A stretch of DNA of 17,853 nucleotides from DATKMS01 sp041497995. GTDB lineage: Bacteria; Desulfobacterota; Binatia; HRBIN30. Positions 8,863-15,272 of the stretch are shown here, in pieces; the first letter of the stretch is position 1; every line of letters starts with the position of its first letter. Below the pieces are notes generated by a model that did no database searches, was not told the origin of the DNA, and saw only the letters and a list, made by a program, of their open reading frames with translations. The translations under genes and the position numbers were made by a program. The stretch is taken from assembly GCA_041497995.1 (NCBI GenBank), contig JBGQHM010000102.1, positions 1 to 17,853 on the forward strand, written 5' to 3'.

Positions 8863-9659
8863 GCTTGCGCTGGCCCTTCGGCATCCGACAGGGCGGCATG
8901 CGGAGCCGGCTCATCTTCGCCCTCGACGTCAGCTCGCTCACCGAAGCACTCAGCCTCGTCGAGCGCCTCAATTCCGAAGTCGGCATGTTCAAGGTTGGCA
9001 AACAGCTCTTCCTGAACACCGGCCCGCAGATCGTCCACGCCATCCGCGAACGCGGCGGCGAGGTGTTCCTCGATCTCAAGTTCCATGACATCCCGCGCAC
9101 CGTCGCCAAAGCCGCGGTCGAGACCACTCGCATGGGCGTACGCATGTTCGACGTGCACGCGTCGGGCAGCTTGGAAATGATGCAGCGTACCGTCGCCGAG
9201 GTCACCAAGGTCTGCCGCGGCGAAGGGCTGCGGCGGCCCAAAGTCCTCGCCGTAACCGTACTGACGAGTCTCAACCGCGACGACCTCAAGCGCGTCGGTG
9301 TGGCCAGCGGTGTTGAGAATCAAGTCGTCCGCCTCGCCCGCCTGTCGATGGATGCGAAGATGGACGGCGTCGTGGCCTCCCCCCAGGAGATCGCGCCGAT
9401 CCGCAAGGAATGCGGTCGCGGGTTTCTGATCGTCACCCCTGGCGTGCGTCTGCGCGGTGCGACGTGGGAAGATCAGAAGCGGGTCATGACACCCGAAGCC
9501 GCGGTGCGTGCCGGTGCAGATTATCTGGTCGTTGGCCAACCAATTCGTGACGCCGAAGATCCGGTGGCGGCGGCGCGCGAAATGGTTGCCGCCATGGAGC
9601 GCGGCCTCAGCTCGCCGGACCGGCACAGCCGCACCAGCCTCGAGCCGCCCGAGGTATAA
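8859..9659 (+). CDS. pyrF: Orotidine 5'-phosphate decarboxylase
   Basis: PyrF decarboxylates OMP to UMP, the last step of pyrimidine nucleotide synthesis. The 266-residue reading has the family landmarks ALDV (Asp23), FKVGKQLF with a conserved Lys, and the catalytic DLKFHDIP (Asp72, Lys74, Asp77). VTPGVR and the phosphate-loop stretch ADYLVVGQPI lie near the C-terminus. The start ATG overlaps the proS stop as ATGA, a sign of coupling. The first 13 residues are not family-like, and a second ATG at 8898, right before RSRLIFALDV, would give 253 residues, closer to the usual size. The true start is undecided. The C-terminal 15 residues are a polar unconserved tail. Confidence 0.95.
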   Translation: MSLRWPFGIRQGGMRSRLIFALDVSSLTEALSLVERLNSEVGMFKVGKQLFLNTGPQIVHAIRERGGEVFLDLKFHDIPRTVAKAAVETTRMGVRMFDVHASGSLEMMQRTVAEVTKVCRGEGLRRPKVLAVTVLTSLNRDDLKRVGVASGVENQVVRLARLSMDAKMDGVVASPQEIAPIRKECGRGFLIVTPGVRLRGATWEDQKRVMTPEAAVRAGADYLVVGQPIRDAEDPVAAAREMVAAMERGLSSPDRHSRTSLEPPEV

Positions 9660-9744
9660 CGAGGCACGCTTCCGGCCAACAGGATGGGGGCGCACCTCGT
9701 GCGCGTGGCATATGGCGGGTGGCACCTGGTCGGAACGTCGGAGT

Positions 9745-9830
9745 AGGCTTCAGGCCTCAGACTTCAGGCTTCGGGTTCCGGAACTCCTGAAGTCCGAGGC
9801 CTGAAGCCTGGAGCCTGAGGTCCGAAGCCT
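9745..9830. repeat. Inverted arrays of 7-base units (CCTGAAG type)
   Basis: The right half is six consecutive 7-base units starting at 9786 (CCTGAAG, TCCGAGG, CCTGAAG, CCTGGAG, CCTGAGG, TCCGAAG) plus CCT. The left half, 9748-9775, is four units in the opposite orientation (CTTCAGG, CCTCAGA, CTTCAGG, CTTCGGG). The two halves pair as a 24-base inverted repeat (9745-9768 with 9786-9809, one mismatch) around a centre containing GTTCCGGAAC. The arrays lie between pyrF and the exported hydrolase. The rest of this 235-base gap holds only a 6-bp hairpin at 9690-9704. Confidence 0.85.
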
Positions 9831-9894
9831 TGACTGCACCGGAACCACCAGCGACGTATCCCGAGCCACGAGCGCGGGATTGAGGTGACGCAAC

Positions 9895-11088
9895 TTGACT
9901 TATCCGCATCGCCTGCCAACCCTCATGCCCATTAGCCTCGCACTGCGTGCGGTGGCGCTCCTGCTGCTCGTCGGCGCGACCCAGTGCACTCCGACAGCGC
10001 AGCCCGACGCGCCGCGCTTCCGCCGCGCCGTCGCTCAAACCGCCGCTGCGGCGCGGCGCTTTTTCGAATCCATGGACGCCGCCGGCGAACGTTTGGCTCC
10101 CGACCGTCTCGCCGTGCTGGCGCAGTCGATCGCCAGCACTCATGCCCAACCGCTACGGGATGCACGCGCGGCGCTCGACAGCGCGCCACCCCCGCCGGAG
10201 TTGCAGGCATTTGCGACACAGCTCCGCGACGCCTTCGGACACGTCGAGCAGGCGTTCGCACATTTCACCGCCAGCGGCGGTGCACCGCAACGCCAGAGCC
10301 TCGGTGACGTCCTCGCCACATTGCATCACCTGGCGCGCGCCCAAGAGGGATTCTATGCGCTGCGCGCCGACCTCGTGCCGTTCACCGGTTACTGGCAGCT
10401 GCCCAACACGACGATCCCCGATCGGCCGGCACACGGCGCCGACAGTCAGCGCCCGGCAACCGGAGTCATCGACGTTCCTGCAGGCAGCCATCACGGCGGT
10501 TTCACTCTCTACGTTCCGGAAACGTACAGCAGCGATCACGCGTGGCCATTGATCATCGCCCTGCATGGCGCCCGCGGGAATGGGCGGGACTTCGTGTGGA
10601 CGTGGGTGCGTGAAGCAAAGAGCCTGGGGTATCTGGTGGTCGCACCGTCGTCGCGTGGCGACACTTGGACCGCCGACGATGACGTCGGGCTGCTGGAAAT
10701 CCTGTCGTGGGTGAACGCGCACTACCGGATCGCCAGCCGCCGCGTCTTGCTCACGGGTATGTCTGACGGCGCGACGTACGCCCTGCTGCATGGATTGGCG
10801 CATCCGGAAGAATACCGGGCGCTCGCTCCGCTGTGCGGGGTCCTGCACCCGGTCAACGAAGCGTCGGGAAACCTGCGGCGCGCCCGCGGCGTACCGATCT
10901 ACCTGGTACACGGCGAGCAAGATTTCATCTTCCCCGTGCAGGGTGCCCGCATGGCCCGCGACGCCCTCACGGATGCTGGCGCGCTGGTGGAGTACCGCGA
11001 GCTGCCGGAGCTGTCACACACCTACCCGCGTTCGGAGAACGTTCGTATCTTGCGCTGGTTCGAAGCGCTGCCGCCGGGAAGGCCGTGA
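9895..11088 (+). CDS. Exported alpha/beta-hydrolase (esterase/depolymerase-like)
   Basis: This 397-residue protein has a hydrophobic export segment at about residues 15-29 (LALRAVALLLLVGATQ). It is followed by a helical, charged region at about 40-150 of no recognised family, then an alpha/beta-hydrolase domain at about 190-397. The domain shows the oxyanion stretch IALHGARGNG, the nucleophile elbow GMSDG with Ser290, Asp343 in HGEQDFIFP and His375 in LSHTYP. This layout resembles phospholipase/carboxylesterase and PHB-depolymerase-like enzymes; the substrate is unknown. Cys31 after the hydrophobic stretch is not in a good lipobox. The TTG at 9895 is chosen because GAGGTG lies 7 bases upstream. 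An ATG at 9925 would still keep the signal segment but has no ribosome-binding site. Repeats flank it on both sides. Confidence 0.82.
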   Translation: MTYPHRLPTLMPISLALRAVALLLLVGATQCTPTAQPDAPRFRRAVAQTAAAARRFFESMDAAGERLAPDRLAVLAQSIASTHAQPLRDARAALDSAPPPPELQAFATQLRDAFGHVEQAFAHFTASGGAPQRQSLGDVLATLHHLARAQEGFYALRADLVPFTGYWQLPNTTIPDRPAHGADSQRPATGVIDVPAGSHHGGFTLYVPETYSSDHAWPLIIALHGARGNGRDFVWTWVREAKSLGYLVVAPSSRGDTWTADDDVGLLEILSWVNAHYRIASRRVLLTGMSDGATYALLHGLAHPEEYRALAPLCGVLHPVNEASGNLRRARGVPIYLVHGEQDFIFPVQGARMARDALTDAGALVEYRELPELSHTYPRSENVRILRWFEALPPGRP

Positions 11089-11171
11089 AGCCGCCACGAG
11101 TTTCAGTCGACAGTGCCGTTCGATGAAGATGGGACCCGGACGCGGGTCGGCTTCACACAATAGCTTCCAAC

Positions 11172-11302
11172 GGGCGCACTTCGATACGCCGCCAAGAGAA
11201 GGCGGCTACTCAGTGCGAGCGGTTGGGTATGTATTGTCGAGTTATCCTACCGCTCACCCTGAGTAGGCCCCATCTTCTCAGGGGCCGTATCGAAGGGTGC
11301 CC
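11172..11302. repeat. 131-base two-fold symmetric palindrome with four arms (REPIN-like)
   Basis: The outer arms GGGCGCACTTCGATACG (11172-11188) and 11286-11302 pair at 15 of 17 positions. Inside are two small hairpins: GCCGCC-AAGAGAA-GGCGGC (11188-11206) and GGCCCC-ATCTTCTCA-GGGGCC (11266-11286). Between them TACTCAGTGCGAGCGGT (11207-11223) pairs with 11249-11265 at 15 of 17. The whole is two copies of one hairpin-bearing repeat in opposite orientation around a 25-base centre. From memory, related sequences (CTTCGATACG ... CTACTCAG) are dispersed in many bacterial genomes. It lies between the convergent hydrolase and mutT genes. Confidence 0.88.
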
Positions 11303-11307
11303 GCCGG

Positions 11308-11730
11308 TCACGACACTTCTGGTGCAAGGCTGACACGGCCCAACTGCAGCTGCGCGATGAACTCGCGGTCGCCTTCCAGAAAATCCAGCGCGCTCAGCTC
11401 GGCAATCGGCGTCCATCTCATCTCTGCGAAGCAGTGATTGGCAATCGTGCCCCGGTAGCTCGGGATCGCGAAGAACGTCAGGACAAACGGCGATCGGCCA
11501 GGGTAGTGATGCTCGGTGCGCCACAGCGCCGGCCCGACCTCCGCCTCAACGCCCAGCTCTTCCTGCAGCTCGCGGCGCATTCCCTCCTCGAGCGTTTCGC
11601 CGGGCTCGACCTTCCCGCCGGGGAATTCCCACTTGCCGGCATGATGGCCGCCAGCGGGGCGTTGGCACACCAGCACCGCGGCGCCGCGTGCGATCACGCC
11701 GGCGGTGACTTGAGGGAAGCAATCAGCCAT
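11308..11730 (-). CDS. MutT-type NUDIX hydrolase (8-oxo-dGTP diphosphatase-like)
   Basis: The 140-residue protein contains a perfect NUDIX box, G-x5-E-x7-RE-L-x-EE-L-G-V, at about residues 39-61. It is preceded by VLVCQRPAGGHHAGKWEFPGG, which is typical of MutT enzymes that hydrolyse 8-oxo-dGTP. Length matches MutT (about 130). A Nudix enzyme of other specificity cannot be excluded. The ATG at 11730 and codons 1-4 lie inside an array of GCTGANN repeats, and the only Shine-Dalgarno-like sequence, GAAGG, is also part of that array. There is no better start downstream before the conserved core. It may be co-transcribed with queG and the SirB1-type gene, which run in the same direction upstream. 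Confidence 0.9.
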   Translation of the reverse strand: MADCFPQVTAGVIARGAAVLVCQRPAGGHHAGKWEFPGGKVEPGETLEEGMRRELQEELGVEAEVGPALWRTEHHYPGRSPFVLTFFAIPSYRGTIANHCFAEMRWTPIAELSALDFLEGDREFIAQLQLGRVSLAPEVS

Positions 11731-11811
11731 CAGCCTTCAGCCTTCAGCGATCACCAGAACAGACCCTCCCTGCCGCCCGAGCTGACGGCTGAGAGCTGAG
11801 CGCTGATAGCT
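11719..11811. repeat. Divergent arrays of 7-base units GCTGANN
   Basis: On the plus strand from 11781 four units follow in register: GCTGACG, GCTGAGA, GCTGAGC, GCTGATA, then GCT. On the minus strand from 11748 downward there are also four: GCTGAAG, GCTGAAG, GCTGATG, GCTGATT, then GC. A 32-base spacer separates the two arrays. The design matches the array at 9745-9830, with the unit differing mainly at its first base. The minus-strand array runs into the mutT start; the other ends next to the stop codon of the SirB1-type gene. Confidence 0.85.
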
Positions 11812-11815
11812 CTCC

Positions 11816-12640
11816 TCACTGCAACTGCGCCGCCTGGCGTTGCAGGTCCGGCAGCAGATCGCGAATCAGGTGCGCCGCATCGTCGTCCGGGGCCAGACGC
11901 AGGTAGCGCTCGAAGTCGTGCAAGGCGGCGGCAAAGCATTCCAACCGCTGGTAGAGAATCCCGCGGTCGCGCAGCTCACGCGGCGTATCCGGCGCCAGCA
12001 GCAGAATGCGATCGACGCAAGCCAACGCGCGCACGAAGTCGCTGCGCTGGACATACACCTGCTTGAGGTTGCTCAGCATACGTTCGAGCACCTCCCGCGC
12101 CGTCGCCGGCCGAAGCAGCCGCGAGTCGAGCTCGGCTTCATCTCCATAGATCCCACGCAAGCGCTGCGCACACTCCTCGGTGCTGATCACCGTGCCGAAG
12201 AAAGGATCGATGATGATCTCGCGGTCGCCAATGTACTTCGCCAGAAAGTGTCCGGGGAAACTGACGCCGTACACCGGTAGATCCACGCGTTGCGCCACCT
12301 CGCTGTACACCAGGCTCAGCGAGATCGGGATGCCGGTGCGCCGATCGAGCACGTCGTTGAGGAAGCTGTTGCGCGGATCATAGAAGTCATCGTTGTTGCC
12401 GACAAAGCCGCACTCGGCGAAGAGGAAGTGATTGAGCCGGGCGATCTGCTCGACCGGCGCGCGGCTCGAGCCCACCGCCGTGCCTGCGGCCGCGGCCAAC
12501 TCATCCAGACGCTGCAGGTATACCCCGATCTCCAAGCCGGGGTACTCTTCCTGCGCGATCAGCAAGGCGGCCTCGGCCAGGTTGATGCGATCGTCCGGCC
12601 CCGACGCGAGGTCGGCAAATCGTCTGCGCGCGTGACTCAT
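11816..12640 (-). CDS. SirB1-family transglutaminase-like/TPR protein
   Basis: The 274-residue protein has the SirB1 core (transglutaminase-like core-2 domain) at about residues 35-185, with GNNDDFYDPRNSFLNDVL, RRTGIPISLSLVY, GVSFPGHFL and IIIDPFFG. TPR-like helices follow at about 190-270 (LACVDRILLLAPDTPRELRD, YLRLAPDD). In this family the usual transglutaminase Cys is replaced in the RxGIPISL segment, as here, so enzymatic activity is doubtful and the biochemical role is not established. No signal peptide is seen. The ATG at 12640 is chosen over an earlier in-frame start (12829) because family similarity begins there and GGAG lies 9 bases upstream. It follows queG after 71 bases. Confidence 0.87.
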   Translation of the reverse strand: MSHARRRFADLASGPDDRINLAEAALLIAQEEYPGLEIGVYLQRLDELAAAAGTAVGSSRAPVEQIARLNHFLFAECGFVGNNDDFYDPRNSFLNDVLDRRTGIPISLSLVYSEVAQRVDLPVYGVSFPGHFLAKYIGDREIIIDPFFGTVISTEECAQRLRGIYGDEAELDSRLLRPATAREVLERMLSNLKQVYVQRSDFVRALACVDRILLLAPDTPRELRDRGILYQRLECFAAALHDFERYLRLAPDDDAAHLIRDLLPDLQRQAAQLQ

Positions 12641-12711
12641 CACAGCTGTCTCCGGTGCTCCGCATAACGTGGGCAGGGACGGTATTGCAATACCTCTTTT
12701 GTCTCTGCCCT

Positions 12712-13857
12712 CTAACTCATTTCGAGTGCGGCCTCGACTTCCATGCGGGCGGTCATATCGGGCTCGCGACGGCGTGCCGCTTCGAGGCCTTGGCGCGCTG
12801 CACGGTCGTTGATGACACCAAGTGCCCACGCCGCGTGAGCCCGCACCAACGCCGACGGATCATCCATCACCGCCTGCCGCAACACGCCGACCGCGGCCGG
12901 ATTCCGCGTGTTCCCCAACGCCACCATGACATTGCGAACGAACCCTTCGCGCCGCGCACGACGAATCGCTCGACCCCGAAAACGGTTTCGGAACTGCGCC
13001 TCATTCATCCGCGCCAGATCCGGCAGGAATGGTAGGAGCGCGGCCGCGTCGGGGACACCGCACTCGCGGGCCTGCTTCTCGTTCCACGGACAGACCTCCT
13101 GGCACACGTCGCAGCCGAAGATCCAGTTGCCGATCTTTTCGCGCAACTCGCTGGGAATGGCGCCGCGATGCTCGATCGTCAGGTACGAGATGCAGAGGCG
13201 CGCATCGAGTACGTAGCCTGGCTTGAGCGCCGCCGTCGGACACAGGTCGAGGCAGCGCGTGCAGGTGCCGCAGTGATCCGCAACCGCGGGGTCCGGCTCG
13301 AAGTCGATATCCGTCAGCAGCTCGCCGAGAAAGAAGTACGAGCCGTTGTCGGTGTGCAGAATGTTCGTGTTCTTCCCAAACCAGCCGACGCCCCCCGACG
13401 CGGCCCACTCGCGTTCGAGCACCGGGCCGGTATCGACGTAGGGGCGCAGCACCGCGGCGGGCCGGAGTGTGCCGATGTGCGTCGCCAGGGCGCGCAGCTG
13501 CTGCGCCACGGTGAGGTGGTAGTCGGGGCCCAACGCGTACGCCGCGATGCGGCCGCGCAGTTGCCGTTGCCAATCGATCGGCGGCACCGGGGGCGGCACA
13601 TAGCGGTAGCCGACGGTGATCACGCTGCGCACCGGAGGCACGACGCCCCTCGGATCCAGCCGCTGTCTCAGACCGCGTTCGAGGTATCCCATGCCGGCGG
13701 CGTTGCCCTGCGCGATCCATCCGCGGACGAAGTCTGCGTGCGCGACCGTGTCGGCACGCGCAAAGCCGCACAGCTGGAATCCGAGGTGGCGCGCCGCGGC
13801 ACGGATATCTTCCTTCAACCTGCGGTCGGCGGTCGCACGGTACAAGGGCAGCTGCAT
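12712..13857 (-). CDS. queG: Epoxyqueuosine reductase
   Basis: QueG reduces epoxyqueuosine to queuosine in tRNA, using cobalamin and two 4Fe-4S clusters. The 381-residue protein shows the N-terminal cobalamin-binding region with VDTGPVLEREWA and GWFGKNTNIL. The ferredoxin-like cluster motif CGTCTRCLDLCP covers Cys196, 199, 202 and 206. A second set, CDVCQEVCPWN, covers Cys249, 252 and 256, with Cys222 nearby. The C-terminal HEAT-like repeat region (about 300-381) is present. The ATG at 13857 is chosen because the 13 residues encoded upstream (a Pro-rich stretch) come from a palindromic repeat. No Shine-Dalgarno is visible. Queuosine synthesis genes other than queG are not in the window. Confidence 0.96.
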   Translation of the reverse strand: MQLPLYRATADRRLKEDIRAAARHLGFQLCGFARADTVAHADFVRGWIAQGNAAGMGYLERGLRQRLDPRGVVPPVRSVITVGYRYVPPPVPPIDWQRQLRGRIAAYALGPDYHLTVAQQLRALATHIGTLRPAAVLRPYVDTGPVLEREWAASGGVGWFGKNTNILHTDNGSYFFLGELLTDIDFEPDPAVADHCGTCTRCLDLCPTAALKPGYVLDARLCISYLTIEHRGAIPSELREKIGNWIFGCDVCQEVCPWNEKQARECGVPDAAALLPFLPDLARMNEAQFRNRFRGRAIRRARREGFVRNVMVALGNTRNPAAVGVLRQAVMDDPSALVRAHAAWALGVINDRAARQGLEAARRREPDMTARMEVEAALEMS

Positions 13858-13862
13858 GTTCG

Positions 13863-14024
13863 GTGGTGGGTCACATTGATTTGGGGGCGGGGTCATTCTG
13901 AGCTGTCCGCATTTCCGCGGCGAAGAATCTTCCAGTGCGGGCAGGGGGAAGATCCTTCGCGCCAGAGATGGCGATGCTCAGGATGACCCCTGCGAACACT
14001 ATCCAATTGAAAGTGACCCACTAC
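13863..14024. repeat. Nested three-layer palindrome upstream of queG and the racemase gene
   Basis: Three pairs of arms are nested. The outer pair is 13863-13884 with 14003-14024 (18 of 22, containing GTGGTGGGTCAC / GTGACCCACTAC). The middle pair is GGGGTCATTCTGAGC (13889-13903) with 13976-13990 (14 of 15). The inner pair is GCGAAGAATCTTCC (13920-13933) with 13947-13960 (13 of 14). From memory, the inner sequence type (GTCATTCTGAGC...GAAGAATCTTC) is a dispersed repeat of many bacterial genomes. The outer arms look like terminal inverted repeats of a mobile element. No transposase is encoded inside. Confidence 0.82.
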
Positions 14025-14101
14025 GGCATGTTCCTCTCGGCTTGCGGTGCCCCCAGCGCTAGACTACTTTTCGCCGCGAGTAAATTCCTCGCGGAGGATC
14101 A

Positions 14102-15229
14102 ATGGCACCACCACTGCGCAACCTGAAGCTGCTCGACCTTTCCCGGCAGCTGCCCGGCCCATTCTGTTCGCTGATGCTCGCCGATCTTGGCGTCGACGTG
14201 CTCGTCGTCGCAGCACCCAACGATGTCATGGGCATCGGCATCCCCCTCATCCAGCGCAACAAGCGCAGCATTACGCTCAACCTCAAATCTCCCGAGGGCA
14301 AGCAGATCTTCAACCGCCTCACCGCAGACGCCGACATCATCCTCGAAGGCTTCCGGCCGGGGGTGACGGACCGTCTCGGCATCGACTACGCCAGCATGGC
14401 TAAGGTCAACTCGCGCATCGTCTACTGCTCCATCTCCGGCTTCGGACAGGACGGCCCGTATCGCGACAAGGTCGGGCACGACATCAACTACCTCGGCTAC
14501 GCCGGCGTCCTCGGCGTGTCCGGTGGGGCGGGGAATCCACCGACCGTCATGCCCGTCCAGGTAGCGGACATCGGCGGCGGCGCCCTTACGGCGGTCGTTG
14601 GCATTCTTGGCGCACTCATGGCCCGCGAGCACACCGGCCGCGGCCAGTTCGTGGATATCTCCATGATGGACGGCAGCGTCGCCTGGAACGTCTTTCACTC
14701 GCTGCTGTACCTCGTCACCGGCCAACAGCCCGAGCGTGGGCGGACGCGCCTCACCGGCCACCATCCGTGCTACGCGGTCTATGAAACGAAGGACGGCAAG
14801 TACGTCACCGTCGGCGCCCTCGAAGAACACTTCTGGCGCAACCTGTGTGTCCAGCTGGGTGTCGAGGATTTCATCGCCGACCAATTCGCCGAAGGACCGC
14901 GGCGCGAGGAAATGTTTGGGGTGATCCGCGAGAAGTTCAGGGCGAAGACGCAGGCGGAGTGGCTCGCCCAGCTGGAGCCCGTCGACATTTGCTTCGGGCC
15001 GGTCAACTCGATCCCCGAAGCATTCGCCGACCCGCAGGTGCAGGCGCGGGGGCTGATCCGCGAGGTCGATGGTCTCAAGCTCATTGCGTCACCGCTGAAA
15101 TTCTCCGATACACCACCCATCGAACCCACGGCTCCGCCTGAGTTCGGCCAACACACCAACGAGGTGTTACGCAACCTCGGCTACTCTGCTAGCAGCATTG
15201 AAGAGCTGCGCAGCAAACGTATCGTGTAG
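14102..15229 (+). CDS. CoA-transferase family III protein, probable alpha-methylacyl-CoA racemase
   Basis: The 375-residue protein belongs to the CaiB/BaiF family, with the N-terminal LLDLSRQLPGPFCSLMLADLG and RNKRSITLNLKSPEG. It carries GHDINYLGYAG with His126, VADIGGG with Asp156 and GALEEHFW with Glu241. These residues fall at the same positions that I recall for the catalytic set of Mycobacterium tuberculosis alpha-methylacyl-CoA racemase. That favours epimerisation of 2-methylacyl-CoA thioesters over CoA transfer, which uses a single Asp. Such racemases feed branched-chain or sterol-derived acyl-CoA into beta-oxidation. The start at 14102 has GGAGG 4 bases upstream. The gene diverges from queG across the nested palindrome and ends 43 bases before the secreted protein. 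A true CoA-transferase is the alternative. Confidence 0.87.
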   Translation: MAPPLRNLKLLDLSRQLPGPFCSLMLADLGVDVLVVAAPNDVMGIGIPLIQRNKRSITLNLKSPEGKQIFNRLTADADIILEGFRPGVTDRLGIDYASMAKVNSRIVYCSISGFGQDGPYRDKVGHDINYLGYAGVLGVSGGAGNPPTVMPVQVADIGGGALTAVVGILGALMAREHTGRGQFVDISMMDGSVAWNVFHSLLYLVTGQQPERGRTRLTGHHPCYAVYETKDGKYVTVGALEEHFWRNLCVQLGVEDFIADQFAEGPRREEMFGVIREKFRAKTQAEWLAQLEPVDICFGPVNSIPEAFADPQVQARGLIREVDGLKLIASPLKFSDTPPIEPTAPPEFGQHTNEVLRNLGYSASSIEELRSKRIV

Positions 15230-15272
15230 CCGCGCACGCTCCAATTGGGGTCGGCCGACAGGAGAGGGTCTT

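Noticed and set aside
9690..9704. Short hairpin GCGCAC-CTC-GTGCGC after pyrF
   Set aside because: A 6-bp stem without a T tract in GC-rich DNA is expected by chance, so it was not called a terminator.
9745..9830. CRISPR array
   Set aside because: Units are 7 bases with no spacers and occur in opposed orientation; a CRISPR array has longer repeats with unique spacers in one direction.
11172..11302. tRNA or structured ncRNA gene
   Set aside because: The cloverleaf-like fold comes from two opposed repeat copies; no CCA end, T-loop or anticodon pattern is present and the arm lengths do not fit a tRNA.
12641..12829. 63-residue N-terminal extension of the SirB1-type protein
   Set aside because: The extension is Arg/Pro-rich, not family-like, overlaps the 3' end of queG, and a start with a ribosome-binding site exists at 12640.
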